Assembly: GCA_045130275.1 (NCBI GenBank)
Contig: JBGUPL010000009.1
Location: 1 to 54,374, forward strand
DNA length: 54,374 bases
From: F23-D06 sp045130275
GTDB taxonomy: Bacteria > Bacteroidota > Bacteroidia > Bacteroidales > WCHB1-69
Direction of reading: 5' to 3'
The notes under the pieces were generated by a model. The model ran no database searches. It was not told the DNA's origin and saw only the letters and a program-made list of their open reading frames with translations. Every line of letters begins with the position of its first letter. Within the stretch, counting starts at the first letter, position 1. Below are positions 14,857 to 23,870 of the stretch, in pieces. Both the position numbers and the translations under genes were made by a program.

Positions 14857-15771
14857 TCAATCTCCTAAAGAATAGCCGAAACGTTTCATCTGCAACTCGT
14901 TGTTGCGCCAATCTTTGAGGACTTTGACGGACAGGTCGAGGAAGACGTGCTTTTGCAGGAAATCTTCGATGGACATCCGTGCGTCAGTGCCCAGTTTTTT
15001 GATGGCCGAGCCCTTGCTGCCGATGATGATGGCCTTCTGCGTGGAACGTTCCACGTAGAGGGTCGCGGCTATCCGGATGAGGTCGGGCTCCTCCTTGTAG
15101 CTCTCCACCACCACTTCCACGCTGTAGGGGATCTCCTTCTTGTACTGCAGAAGGATCTGTTCCCGAATAAGTTCCGAAACGAAAAAGCGCATCGGGCGGT
15201 CGGTAAGGGCGTCTTTGGGGAAGTAGGGCGGGTGCTCAGGCAGCAGTTCGACGATGCGGTTGCGCACAGCCTCGATGTTGACACCCTTCAATGCGGAGAT
15301 GGCGAAGACATCAGCGGTAGGGAGAATCGTCTGCCAGTGTGCCTCCGACTCAGCGACCTGCTCCTCCGTATACTTGTCCGTCTTGTTGATGATGAACACG
15401 ACGGGGATTCCCATCTGGTTGATCTTTGCAACCAGTTCTTCGTTGTACCTAGTCTCCCCGCACTCGATGAGATAGAGGATGATGTCGGCGTCCTGCAGCG
15501 AGTCCGTGACGAACTTCATCATGTACTTCTGCATCATGTATGCAGGGTCGAGCACACCCGGCAGGTCGGAATAGACGATTTGAAAGTCGTCGCCATTGAC
15601 AATACCCTTGATCCGGTGACGGGTAGTCTGCGCCTTGGAGGTCATAATGGAGACCTTTTCACCGACTAACTGGTTCATCAGGGTGCTTTTGCCCACATTG
15701 GGGTTGCCGATGATGTTCACGAAGCCCGCACGGTGCGGGATAGTATTGGATTGTGTATTTTGGAGTTCCAT
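14857..15771 (-). CDS. era: GTPase Era
   Basis: 304 residues, normal length. Era binds the 3' end of 16S rRNA and helps 30S assembly. The G domain shows G1 GNPNVGKS, the TTRHRIKG switch I segment, G3 DLPG, G4 NKTD and SALKG (G5). The C-terminal KH domain has the GSKGSAIKKLG loop and ends in KDWRNNELQMKRFGYSLGD. A minus-strand -7 box at 15832-15839 lies about 60 nt upstream. Single-gene unit. Confidence 0.96.
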   Translation of the reverse strand: MELQNTQSNTIPHRAGFVNIIGNPNVGKSTLMNQLVGEKVSIMTSKAQTTRHRIKGIVNGDDFQIVYSDLPGVLDPAYMMQKYMMKFVTDSLQDADIILYLIECGETRYNEELVAKINQMGIPVVFIINKTDKYTEEQVAESEAHWQTILPTADVFAISALKGVNIEAVRNRIVELLPEHPPYFPKDALTDRPMRFFVSELIREQILLQYKKEIPYSVEVVVESYKEEPDLIRIAATLYVERSTQKAIIIGSKGSAIKKLGTDARMSIEDFLQKHVFLDLSVKVLKDWRNNELQMKRFGYSLGD

Positions 15772-15831
15772 AATAAAAGTCTCAAATTAGGCGGTTTGAC
15801 GAATCAAATGCCGCGCTGCGATTTCAGGCGG

Positions 15832-15839
15832 CAAAAATA
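15832..15839 (-). promoter_or_regulatory. -7 promoter box of era (TATTTTTG on minus strand)
   Basis: CAAAAATA on the plus strand; reads toward era with a leader of about 55 nt. Confidence 0.65.
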
Positions 15840-15891
15840 GCATTTTTCCAAGACTTATGAAGATAGAATTACTCTTAGTGCTTTGTTATTC

Positions 15892-17199
15892 TTATCTCAA
15901 CAGCGTCACACAGCCTTTTGCAGTTTTTTCCTTATTGCCAAACTGCTTGTAGTGAACCACACACGTATATACGCCTTCGGGCGCGTTGGTGCCATCCCAG
16001 CCGAATGACAGTTCCTCCGTGCGGAAAACCAGCCCTCCCCAGCGGTTGTAGATTTCTATGCTGTAGGTTTCTATCTCTTCTGGATAATTGAACACCGGCC
16101 GGAACACGTTGTTGAGGGTGGGCTTGTTGGGTGTGAACGCATTGGGTAGCCATACAGTGACATGGGGGATTTCGTCTGGGTGGTATAGAATATGAAGCTC
16201 TACCACAGAATCGCAGCCGTTGGAGGAGGTGTAGGTGAAGGTGTAATCGCCCGGACTGGAATAGGCCACTCCATCGTGATACACGCTTTCGTCTGGAGAA
16301 ATGTATTCGAAAAGCGTCGTATGCATTTCCGGAAGCACCGTGAGCGTCAATTCATGCAAATTGGAGGCGGTGTCGGTGCATTCTGTACGTGTAAATGTAT
16401 AGACACCGGCGGTGTTCTGTGCTTGAATGGTGAATCCATATCCCTCGAATGCCTCTCCTATGCAAACGCTGTCAAGATAGGTGATAGTGGTGTCGATAGG
16501 AATCTCATTGGAAAAAGTGATGTCATTGACATGTATCCAAACAGCACCGAACCAATCATTAAAGTCTTCTGCCACCCGGAACACCAATATATGGGGTGGA
16601 GGAATGGTAATTCCCTTGCACGCGAGGTCAAGCGTGCAGTACGTGGGGTTGTTAATATCATCCCATGAACTGAGAATATAAAAAGTATCTATCGGCACAT
16701 AGCCTTCTAATGTGTCGGTAATGGTTGTCACATAGCCAATGGACAAAGGGGCTCCAAAGACGAGCGAAGTGTCGGTGGTGGCATTCAGAGCATTGTAAAC
16801 GGCTGAAAAGGTAATACTGGTAGGGGATTCCTGAAGAGATGGGGCGATCATGCTTCTCTCCTGCACATCAGAAGGCAGCACCCACGTTCTGCTTTGTCGG
16901 TTCACACACATCATGCGGTCAGGTGACATCTCTGGCGGATGGTAGAGAACTTCTGTGGGCCAGCCCCATGCGTACAAGTGCGTGCAACATTGTATCCAGC
17001 AATTTTCGGGATAAAGGAAAGTGGAATCCGCTGATTGTATTAACCAACCACTTGAGGAGGAACTGTAAAATCCCGTCTCGAAGTTCTCGAAATAGGGTAG
17101 CGGTTTCGGAGGGCAATTTTGTGCCATACTTCGCCAAGCGCCACTTATCATCAAGAGAAACAGCGTCCCCAAAAAACATATTTTCTTTATACCAAGCAT
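15892..17199 (-). CDS. T9SS-secreted protein with type B (gliding-motility-type) sorting domain
   Basis: 435 residues from the Met at 17199. Twelve more residues are possible from 17235, but the downstream start puts the signal peptide (MLGIKKICFLGTLFLLMISGAWRSMAQ) at the N-terminus. The body has a MAM/jelly-roll-like first half (YFENFETG, SSWDDINNPTY) and SprB-like segments around Cys pairs. The last 90 residues form the type B sorting domain: WLPNAFTPNKPTLNNVFRP, YSIEIYNRWGGLVFRT, WDGTNAPEGVYTCVVHYK, ending KGCVTLLR. It is predicted to be exported through T9SS. No TAnnTTTG box precedes it; it starts 67 nt after the lpxH-like gene on the same strand and may be co-transcribed. Confidence 0.85.
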   Translation of the reverse strand: MLGIKKICFLGTLFLLMISGAWRSMAQNCPPKPLPYFENFETGFYSSSSSGWLIQSADSTFLYPENCWIQCCTHLYAWGWPTEVLYHPPEMSPDRMMCVNRQSRTWVLPSDVQERSMIAPSLQESPTSITFSAVYNALNATTDTSLVFGAPLSIGYVTTITDTLEGYVPIDTFYILSSWDDINNPTYCTLDLACKGITIPPPHILVFRVAEDFNDWFGAVWIHVNDITFSNEIPIDTTITYLDSVCIGEAFEGYGFTIQAQNTAGVYTFTRTECTDTASNLHELTLTVLPEMHTTLFEYISPDESVYHDGVAYSSPGDYTFTYTSSNGCDSVVELHILYHPDEIPHVTVWLPNAFTPNKPTLNNVFRPVFNYPEEIETYSIEIYNRWGGLVFRTEELSFGWDGTNAPEGVYTCVVHYKQFGNKEKTAKGCVTLLR

Positions 17200-17266
17200 C
17201 TTATCATACGAAAAACTTGTCAAAAGATTTCCCACGCACCATTTGTCGCATGAAAAGGTGATTTTG

Positions 17267-18052
17267 TTACATCACTTTTTCATTTAATACAGGTTCGGAG
17301 TCTTTTGGCCCGAAAGTGATGTAGCTGAAATTTTCCAACCAGTCGCCGGTGTTGAAGAAGAGACAGTTTGGAGTCAGCTCGTAGCGCGTGGGGATGTGCC
17401 GGTGCGCGAAAATAAAGCACTCGACATCCGTTGTCTGCAGCAACTCACGGGCGAACTGTACCTGGAACTCGTCCTCCCCTTTGAAAACGAACATGCTTTC
17501 GTCGTGGGAGTTGCGGCTCTTTTCGGAAAAGAACCGCGAGATGGCGAACGATTGCCTCGGATGCAACATGCTGTACAACCGCTGGTTGAACTTGTTGTTG
17601 AAAATCCGCTTGATGAGCAGGTACTTGCGTTGTTTGCCCCCCAATCCGTCGCCGTGACCTATAAAACAGCGGTGCCCGTTGATGTCGAACAGTCGCGCTT
17701 CACGGTAGATTATCGCCCCGAACGTCTGCGTGAAATAGTCCTCCACCCACATGTCGTGGTTGCCCGTAAAATAGTGGATTTCAACACCTTGCGAGTGCAG
17801 CTCCTTCAGACAGGCGAACAGCGTGACGTAGCCTTTCGGCACCACGTCGCGGTACTCGAACCAATAGTCGAATATGTCGCCCAACAGAAACAAATGTTGG
17901 ATTGTTCCCTCTTGATCCTTAATTAGTTGCACGAGCTTATGTTCTCGTTCCTCGCTAGCTTTGTCCGGCGGGGTGCGGAAATGCGCGTCCGACACGAACA
18001 GACAGTTGCCGTGCAGCACAATGGGGTCGGGAAATGAGCTCGTTTTTTTCAC
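17267..18052 (-). CDS. lpxH: UDP-2,3-diacylglucosamine diphosphatase-like metallophosphoesterase
   Basis: About 261 residues. The calcineurin-like motifs are SDAHF, GDIFDYWFEYR, GNHDMWVEDY, GHGDGLGG and AHRHIPT. LpxH removes UMP from UDP-2,3-diacylglucosamine in lipid A synthesis; Bacteroidetes members of this type often carry HFRTPPD where LpxH has HLG, and some are only distant relatives, so the symbol is likely rather than certain. The longest frame begins at ATG 18067, but that ATG overlaps the -7 box (18057-18064), so transcripts from this promoter cannot include it. A GTG at 18052 was chosen; a GTG at 18019 is also possible. Confidence 0.75.
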   Translation of the reverse strand: MKKTSSFPDPIVLHGNCLFVSDAHFRTPPDKASEEREHKLVQLIKDQEGTIQHLFLLGDIFDYWFEYRDVVPKGYVTLFACLKELHSQGVEIHYFTGNHDMWVEDYFTQTFGAIIYREARLFDINGHRCFIGHGDGLGGKQRKYLLIKRIFNNKFNQRLYSMLHPRQSFAISRFFSEKSRNSHDESMFVFKGEDEFQVQFARELLQTTDVECFIFAHRHIPTRYELTPNCLFFNTGDWLENFSYITFGPKDSEPVLNEKVM

Positions 18053-18056
18053 GCAG

Positions 18057-18064
18057 CAAAAATA
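18057..18064 (-). promoter_or_regulatory. -7 promoter box of the lpxH-like gene
   Basis: CAAAAATA on the plus strand, TATTTTTG on the minus strand. The expected transcription start, about 5-7 nt beyond it, nearly coincides with the chosen GTG, so the message may be almost leaderless. Confidence 0.55.
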
Positions 18065-18074
18065 CATTTTATTT

Positions 18075-18102
18075 GTGAACAGTGAATGGAGAACAGAGAA
18101 CA
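18075..18102. repeat. Short heptamer array (GTGAACA / GAGAACA)
   Basis: Four 7-nt units between the divergent promoters of the lpxH-like and beta-barrel genes. The unit is close to the GTGATCA type in the pta leader. Confidence 0.6.
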
Positions 18103-18112
18103 GAAAAAAGTG

Positions 18113-18120
18113 TACTTTTG
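18113..18120 (+). promoter_or_regulatory. -7 promoter box (TACTTTTG)
   Basis: TACTTTTG lies 40 nt before the ATG at 18160. Confidence 0.7.
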
Positions 18121-18159
18121 CAGCGTTAGAATAAATAGAACCCTTAAAATTATACCGTT

Positions 18160-18696
18160 ATGAAAAATTTTCAGAAACATGTAATGGTTTTCTTTCTCGT
18201 GCTGGGAATGGCTGGCGGCGTTTTCGCCCAGGCCCCGTACAAGCACAGCATCGGCGTTACGGCCGGCAATTTTGAAGCTCTTTCCTATAAGACCTTCTTC
18301 ACCAACCATCTGGCCCTGCAGCTGGATCTCGGCTACAAATACACCCTTGGGGCCACCCGTTATGGAAATATAGATGTCAACTCCTTTGAACTGAACCCCA
18401 ACCTGATGTACGAAGGTCACTTCACCAAAGGTCTCTACGGATTCATCGGCGGAGGTGTCAGCTTGGGATATTCCTGGTACTGGGGCGTTTTTGACGACTG
18501 GTTTTATAATGCCCGTTATCGTTACGATTACGGCAAGTTCGGAGCGAACGGCATCCTCGGTATGGAATACAAGTTCAACATCCCGCTGACATTGCAGTTC
18601 GACTTCCGTCCCGGTTACGGAATGCTCTTCAACGATGATATTGACTTTGATTATTTCGACTGGAGCGTGAACGTCGGAGTCCGATACACGTTCTAA
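18160..18696 (+). CDS. Small outer-membrane beta-barrel protein
   Basis: 178 residues. Signal peptide MKNFQKHVMVFFLVLGMAGGVFAQ, then alternating aromatic and polar strands (LALQLDLGYKYTLG, LYGFIGGGVSLGYSWYWG, LTLQFDFRPGYGMLF), ending with the outer-membrane C-terminal strand WSVNVGVRYTF. The size fits an 8-stranded barrel of the OmpW/OmpX class, but the family cannot be fixed. Single-gene unit with promoter and terminator. It may be a structural or adhesion-related porin-like protein; no ligand is evident. Confidence 0.8.
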   Translation: MKNFQKHVMVFFLVLGMAGGVFAQAPYKHSIGVTAGNFEALSYKTFFTNHLALQLDLGYKYTLGATRYGNIDVNSFELNPNLMYEGHFTKGLYGFIGGGVSLGYSWYWGVFDDWFYNARYRYDYGKFGANGILGMEYKFNIPLTLQFDFRPGYGMLFNDDIDFDYFDWSVNVGVRYTF

Positions 18697-18731
18697 TAGG
18701 ATTTGATGTTAACACCTTAATATATATGCTT

Positions 18732-18765
18732 CCCACAGACTACCCAGACTGTGGGATTTTTTTTG
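18732..18765 (+). terminator. Terminator of the beta-barrel gene
   Basis: Stem CCCACAG / CTGTGGG (18732-18738 and 18749-18755) followed by A and eight T residues. Confidence 0.85.
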
Positions 18766-18814
18766 GTTGCCTCTTTCTCGACGAAAACATTTTAAAGATA
18801 ATCGGAGATTTTTA

Positions 18815-18822
18815 TATCTTTG
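18815..18822 (+). promoter_or_regulatory. -7 promoter box (TATCTTTG) of the beta-galactosidase gene
   Basis: The box overlaps the apparent upstream start at 18820, which is therefore rejected. The ATG at 18832 would leave almost no leader; ATG 18841 gives about 13 nt. Confidence 0.7.
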
Positions 18823-18840
18823 CCATCTAAAATGCCAATC

Positions 18841-21800
18841 ATGCGAAAAATCATCCTTATATCAATACTGTTCTGCATTTGCCTCGGACTCTCCGCGCAG
18901 ACCTTCACCGAGTGGCAGGATCCCGCCGTGTTTGAAATGAACAAACTCTACCCGCGGGCCAATATCCCGCAAAACTGTAGAGACGCAATGCATTGCGTCT
19001 CTACGGACGGCCAATGGACGTTTCATTACGTCCCCAATGCCGACGAGCGCCCGGCCGACTTCTTCCGCACCGACTACGACGACAGCGGCTGGGGCACCAT
19101 TCCCGTGCCGGGCAACTGGGAGCTCAACGGCTACGGCGTGCCCGTCTATGTGAACACCACCAACGACTTCGACAACAGCCAGTTACCGAAAGTCCCCGTG
19201 AAGGGCAACGCCGTAGGCAGTTACCGCAAGTGGGTGGACATCGACAAGACGTGGGAGGACAAGCAGGTGATTATCAACATCGGGGGTGCGAAATCCTGTT
19301 TCTACCTCTGGGTGAACGGCGAGTTTGTGGGTTACAGCGAGGACGCCAAGACCAATTCTGAATTTGATATTACCCAGTTCGTACAATTTGGCAAGCGTAA
19401 TCTTATCGCGCTGCAGGTCTTCAAATGGAGCGACGGTTCTTACTTCGAGTGCCAAGATTTCTGGCGGCTGAGCGGCATCGAGCGCAGTATTACCCTCTAC
19501 GCCCAACCCAAAACGCACATCCTGGATTATAAGGTGGTGGCGGACTTGGATTCGACGTACAAAAACGGGATTTTGGATGTGGAGGTGACAGTGGAAACTA
19601 TGATGGATACTATCATCCCCACCTTTATACCGGGTGGTTTTCGCCAACCTGATTATACTATTACCCTTGAATTAAATGGAAAAATACTCAGAACCAAAGA
19701 CGTTTTTTTCAATGGGGAAAGAACAATCACGATGCCTTTTCATAAAATAATTCCCGATGTAAAAACATGGACAGCGGAGAACCCTAATCTTTATCAATTG
19801 ACAATCAGACTATGCAAACCAATAGGAACTGCACTTAAACCACCCAGTCAGACTCTTGAAATAGACCATCTCCCCATCGGTTTCCGCAACATCCGCATCG
19901 AAGACGGACAACTGAAGGTGAACGGGGTGCCCGTGACCATCCGTGGGGTGAACCGCCACGAGCACGATCCGAAAACGGGCCACGTGGTCTCCAAAGAACG
20001 TATGGAGCAGGATATCCGGCTGATGAAGGCCAACAACATCAACACGGTACGCACCAGCCACTATCCCAATGCGCCGGAGTTCTACAACCTGTGTGATTAC
20101 TATGGTTTGTATGTCATTGACGAGGCCAATGCGGAGTCGCACGCGCAGGGCTACGGCGAGAAGTCTTTGGCGAAACGCACTGATTTCAAGGAGGCTACAG
20201 TGGCGCGTGTCCGCAATATGTACGAGCGCGACAAGAACCACCCGTGTATCATCGTCTGGTCGCTGGGCAACGAGTCGGGCAACGGTGTCTGCTATGAGGC
20301 CGCCTACGACTGGCTGAAGGGCAAGGACAGCAGCCGCCCCGTGCAGTACGAGCGCGCCCTCTACGACCGCAACACCGACATCGTGGCCATTATGTACCCC
20401 TCGGCGGACTACCTCGCCCGTCACGCCCGCGAGCCGCAGGAGCGTCCGTTCATTATGTGCGAGTACGCGCACGCGATGGGCAACAGTTGCGGCGGCCTCT
20501 CCAACTACTGGGACACTATCTACAAGTACCCGCAGCTGCAGGGCGGCTGCATCTGGGACTGGGTCGATCAGGGTCTGCTGACGAAGGATGCGCAGGGCCG
20601 GGAGTTCTACGCATACGGCGGCGACTTCGGGGAGAATATGCCCTCCGACGGCAACTTTTGCATCAACGGTCTGGTGGATCCCGACCGCAAGCCGCACCCT
20701 CAGTTGGCCGAAGTGCGGAAGGTCTATCAGCCTGTCAAGATAGAGGCGGTGGATTTGGATTCATTGAAATTCCGTATTATCAACCGCTTCGATTTCAGCA
20801 ACTTGGAAGAATATACGCTGCTGTACCGCTTGCGCACCGATGTGGCGCACGAACCGGCGGTGCATCCTGACAGCTTTCTGCGGCCACCAATGCCAGGAGA
20901 ACCACTCTCTGGCTACATCCCGATGGTGCCGATGCACCTTGCCCCGCATGACACCGGCTATTTCACTATGCCGCAAGAAATTGTAGAAGCCGTGCGAGAT
21001 TTGGACACAGTTGCTCCCGGACGGGATGTGATGGTGGATTTTTATTTAGGACCAAAAACCTATTCTCGTCCTCAATGGCAGAAAGATTTAATGACAGAAA
21101 AACAGGATTCCACTTTCTGGTATCACGTGGTCGCTTACGAGCAGTTCAAGTTGCCCGTGCCGACGCGAAAACCTAATGTACCTAATCTTGGTTTTGAAAA
21201 GGATACTATTCAGTATCAATGGAATGGAAACAATCTGAACATCATCATCGGGCAGACGAAAATCGTGTTTGACCGGACGCAGGGTTGCATTTCCACGATT
21301 GAAAAGGACGGAAAGCCCGTGGTGGTGGACGGACCGCGGCTCACTTTCTGGCGGCCACCCACGGACAATGACCACGTAGATGGTCACGGCGAGCTGCTTT
21401 GGAGACGCATCGGGTTAGACAATCTCACCTGGACAGTGGATTATTTCGATGTTTACAAAAGTTGGGATGACGCCGTGTATGTCAATATTCAAAGAACCGC
21501 CCATAACAAAAACATGGAAAAGGTTCTCGAAACACTTGAGGATTATATGTTCAAGCGCACTGGAGACATCCTGATATACTATGCGACTTTTCCTGGCAAA
21601 TGGGTACAGTCATTGCCTAAATTCGGTGTGCAGATGAAGGTGTCGGACGAGCTGGTGAACACCGAATGGGTGGGCAATGCGCAGGAAACCTATCCCGACC
21701 GGCAGGCCTGCGGATTTGTGGGGCATTACGAAGCCCCCACGGATGATCTGTTCCATCATTATGTGTACCCGCAGGCGGCGGGCAACCGTATGGAAACGCG

Positions 21801-22671
21801 CTACGTGTCGATGCTCAACAAAGAACGCCAGCGGATGTTTTCCGCCACCATCCCTGACTGGTGGTTGGACGAAAGAAGAAACCTCCAGTTCAGCATCTAT
21901 CCTTATTCCGATGAGAATATTGGGCAGGCCAAGCACACCAACGAGCTGAGAAAGGAAAATTACTATACCCTGAATATAGACTACCTGCAGGCCGGGTTAG
22001 GCACGGCCACTTGCGGTCCCGGCATCGCAGACCGCGACCTGGTGGAGACCAGCCGGATGATGTCCTTTGATTTGCTTCTGCAAGTGGGCGAGAATGCATT
22101 TTTCGAGGATCTTTTCGTCGATAAGTCCAAATACTTTCTCTATTTCCACCCCGATGTCAATTTTCGGGTTTCCAGAAAAACAGGCGATTTCGACCCCGTC
22201 ACCTTGCTGTCCAAGCCCGATGCCCCTTACGACAAGCACGCGGATTCCGTCCTCATTGACGAGTACATCGGCAACCCTGCCAACTATCGCGAAGGTTGGG
22301 TCGGCTATTTCGGGAAGCCGATGGAGTTGCGCTTGGAGACCTTGCCCCTCAACGGCGACTCCTTGACCGTCACCCTCAGTTTCGCGCACCATCCCTCGCA
22401 GTGGGTCTTTATGCCGCAGAAGGTGACGGTGTCGTATTCCAAGAACGGCAAGAAGTACAGCCAGCCCGAGGAGGTAGCGCTGCCCTTCGACCCGGTGTTG
22501 AAGGAGAACGACAAGCCGCGGGTATGCATCCTGCGCCACAAAATCCCGAGCGATGGAGTGAAATACATCCGCATCGAGGCCGAACCAGTGGAAAAGCTGC
22601 CGGCATGGCACGCCGCCCCCGGCGAGAAGGCGTGGATTATGACCGATGAGATAAAAATTTCGGTCCATTAA
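18841..22671 (+). CDS. Secreted GH2 beta-galactosidase
   Basis: 1276 residues from ATG 18841. Signal peptide MRKIILISILFCICLGLSAQ indicates export, unlike E. coli LacZ. Domains in order: sugar-binding domain (about 45-230; WSDGSYFECQDFWRLSGIERS), Ig-like domain, TIM barrel (about 350-630; IRGVNRHEHDPKTG), further beta domains, and the LacZ small-chain domain (GCISTIEKDG, then the ENYPDR-like QETYPDRQACGFVGHYEAP). The acid/base is Glu478 in GNESG and the nucleophile Glu541 in MCEYAHAMGN. About 200 extra C-terminal residues (from roughly 1090) look like a discoidin-type appended domain (LPLNGDSLTVTLSFAHHPSQWVFMP). A 28-bp palindrome lies in frame near residues 46-55. There is no adjacent sugar transporter or regulator. 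Confidence 0.93.
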   Translation: MRKIILISILFCICLGLSAQTFTEWQDPAVFEMNKLYPRANIPQNCRDAMHCVSTDGQWTFHYVPNADERPADFFRTDYDDSGWGTIPVPGNWELNGYGVPVYVNTTNDFDNSQLPKVPVKGNAVGSYRKWVDIDKTWEDKQVIINIGGAKSCFYLWVNGEFVGYSEDAKTNSEFDITQFVQFGKRNLIALQVFKWSDGSYFECQDFWRLSGIERSITLYAQPKTHILDYKVVADLDSTYKNGILDVEVTVETMMDTIIPTFIPGGFRQPDYTITLELNGKILRTKDVFFNGERTITMPFHKIIPDVKTWTAENPNLYQLTIRLCKPIGTALKPPSQTLEIDHLPIGFRNIRIEDGQLKVNGVPVTIRGVNRHEHDPKTGHVVSKERMEQDIRLMKANNINTVRTSHYPNAPEFYNLCDYYGLYVIDEANAESHAQGYGEKSLAKRTDFKEATVARVRNMYERDKNHPCIIVWSLGNESGNGVCYEAAYDWLKGKDSSRPVQYERALYDRNTDIVAIMYPSADYLARHAREPQERPFIMCEYAHAMGNSCGGLSNYWDTIYKYPQLQGGCIWDWVDQGLLTKDAQGREFYAYGGDFGENMPSDGNFCINGLVDPDRKPHPQLAEVRKVYQPVKIEAVDLDSLKFRIINRFDFSNLEEYTLLYRLRTDVAHEPAVHPDSFLRPPMPGEPLSGYIPMVPMHLAPHDTGYFTMPQEIVEAVRDLDTVAPGRDVMVDFYLGPKTYSRPQWQKDLMTEKQDSTFWYHVVAYEQFKLPVPTRKPNVPNLGFEKDTIQYQWNGNNLNIIIGQTKIVFDRTQGCISTIEKDGKPVVVDGPRLTFWRPPTDNDHVDGHGELLWRRIGLDNLTWTVDYFDVYKSWDDAVYVNIQRTAHNKNMEKVLETLEDYMFKRTGDILIYYATFPGKWVQSLPKFGVQMKVSDELVNTEWVGNAQETYPDRQACGFVGHYEAPTDDLFHHYVYPQAAGNRMETRYVSMLNKERQRMFSATIPDWWLDERRNLQFSIYPYSDENIGQAKHTNELRKENYYTLNIDYLQAGLGTATCGPGIADRDLVETSRMMSFDLLLQVGENAFFEDLFVDKSKYFLYFHPDVNFRVSRKTGDFDPVTLLSKPDAPYDKHADSVLIDEYIGNPANYREGWVGYFGKPMELRLETLPLNGDSLTVTLSFAHHPSQWVFMPQKVTVSYSKNGKKYSQPEEVALPFDPVLKENDKPRVCILRHKIPSDGVKYIRIEAEPVEKLPAWHAAPGEKAWIMTDEIKISVH
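18977..19004. repeat. 28-bp perfect palindrome inside the beta-galactosidase coding sequence
   Basis: GTAGAGACGCAATG (18977-18990) is followed directly by its exact reverse complement (18991-19004). It is read in frame as C-R-D-A-M-H-C-V-S-T between the LYPRAN segment and the DGQWTF strand, where related enzymes have a variable linker. The outer GTAGAGRC is shared with the element at 12905-12942. Confidence 0.85.
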
Positions 22672-22769
22672 ATTTTGACAACCAGTTGTTGTCTAATGCA
22701 TGTTTTTTGCCAAATTAATGAAAAAAACATTTTTAAGAATTTTTAAGAGCAGACCATTAGAAAAAAATA

Positions 22770-22777
22770 TATTTTTG
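22770..22777 (+). promoter_or_regulatory. -7 promoter box (TATTTTTG)
   Basis: TATTTTTG lies 68 nt before the lipoprotein ATG at 22846, giving a leader of about 60 nt. The rest of the 174-nt gap is AT-rich with one weak hairpin (GACAAC / GTTGTC, 22677-22693). Confidence 0.7.
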
Positions 22778-22845
22778 CGCCTTGGAATAAAAGGCGAAAA
22801 AAATTATAAAAATCAATAATTATTAACCCCAAAAAAATCAAAAAA

Positions 22846-23391
22846 ATGAAGAAAGTATTTTGTGTAATGGCTGTTGCAGCCCTGTTTTTGCTCAACGGAT
22901 GTAATCCTACATCTGAAACCCCCATCACGGATATCCTGAAATCCGCCAAGAAAGGTTGGGTGATGACTTCTGTCAAATCTGTTCCTGCTTATGTGCTCAC
23001 TTCCGGCGTTGCTCTTGAGGAGCTCTTTGCTGACGGTGACTATGAACACAACACTGGTTACTTCTTCTCCTATGAAAAAGACGATGCCATCATTTTTGGT
23101 GACAATGGCGTTCAAACCATCGATCCTGGTACCCTTCTGCCGGAAGCACCGGATGCTTATCAAATCGCTACCGTCGCTGCTTATACCGTTGACGAAGCGA
23201 ACGAAGAGATCTTCATGCAGATGCCTTGGGAATACACCCCCGATTACACTATGTATGACGACGCTGTTGAAAGATGCACTGTTCAAGAGTATTCCAAGGA
23301 CAAACTGGTCATCAAATATACCAGAAACGATGACGAGAATCCTACCAAGGCTCAGAACACCTTCACCATCACCTACGTTCCTGCCAAGTAA
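22846..23391 (+). CDS. Lipoprotein of unknown function
   Basis: 181 residues, family not recognised. Lipoprotein signal with lipobox LLNG-C19. The mature part looks like a small beta-rich domain with many aromatic residues (GYFFSYEKDDAIIFGDNG, EYTPDYTMYDDAVERC, KLVIKYTRNDDENPTKAQNTFTITYVPAK), which suggests a single soluble lipocalin-like or NTF2-like domain, but this is a guess. It is followed after 36 nt by a second lipoprotein gene and shares its promoter and terminator. Confidence 0.7.
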   Translation: MKKVFCVMAVAALFLLNGCNPTSETPITDILKSAKKGWVMTSVKSVPAYVLTSGVALEELFADGDYEHNTGYFFSYEKDDAIIFGDNGVQTIDPGTLLPEAPDAYQIATVAAYTVDEANEEIFMQMPWEYTPDYTMYDDAVERCTVQEYSKDKLVIKYTRNDDENPTKAQNTFTITYVPAK

Positions 23392-23427
23392 TTTCAACTG
23401 AAATTTTCACTTAAAACCCCAAATAAA

Positions 23428-23805
23428 ATGAAAAAAGTATTATTAGCAGTATTATGCGCAGGTCTGTTCTTCGCCTGTGGTAAAAAGAAACAAGTCGAGC
23501 AACCCGAGGCTTTGATTGACACCCCCGTTGTGGAGGATGTCATTGAAGACGTTGCTGAGGAAGTGCAAGAGGCTGTTGCTGAAGAGCCCGTCGCTCAGGC
23601 AACTCCCGCCAAAAAAACCACTACCGCCAAGAAGACCACCACTCCTTCGAAAGCTGAACAACAAGGCATTCAGAAGGTTGGTGACAACTCCAACGTCAAA
23701 CAACATGCAGAAAAGGCTGCCACCAATGTTGCCAACACTGCTATTGACAAAGCCGAGCAAGACGCCACAAATTCCATCGTGAACAGCGGCAAAAAGAAAA
23801 GATAA
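23428..23805 (+). CDS. Small low-complexity lipoprotein
   Basis: 125 residues. Lipobox LFFA-C17. The mature part is an acidic stretch (EDVIEDVAEEVQEAVAEEPVAQ), a Lys/Thr/Pro-rich linker (AKKTTTAKKTTTPSK), then a helical segment (VKQHAEKAATNVANTAIDKAEQDA) and a basic end. The linker resembles peptidoglycan-crossing tethers of other envelope lipoproteins. Function not known. Second gene of the two-lipoprotein operon. Confidence 0.65.
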   Translation: MKKVLLAVLCAGLFFACGKKKQVEQPEALIDTPVVEDVIEDVAEEVQEAVAEEPVAQATPAKKTTTAKKTTTPSKAEQQGIQKVGDNSNVKQHAEKAATNVANTAIDKAEQDATNSIVNSGKKKR

Positions 23806-23825
23806 TATTGCACTATCTTTCATAA

Positions 23826-23858
23826 AAAAGGTGTTCTTTTGGAACACCTTTTTTGTTT
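23826..23858 (+). terminator. Terminator of the lipoprotein pair
   Basis: Stem AAGGTGTTC / GAACACCTT (23828-23836 and 23842-23850) with a T run. Confidence 0.85.
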
Positions 23859-23870
23859 TAAAAAAAAGTG

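Noticed and set aside
19810..20697. Long antisense frame inside the beta-galactosidase gene
   Set aside because: Runs opposite to the catalytic barrel; no family features.
22677..22693. Hairpin GACAAC / GTTGTC as terminator of the beta-galactosidase gene
   Set aside because: Stem of only 6 bp and no T run follows.
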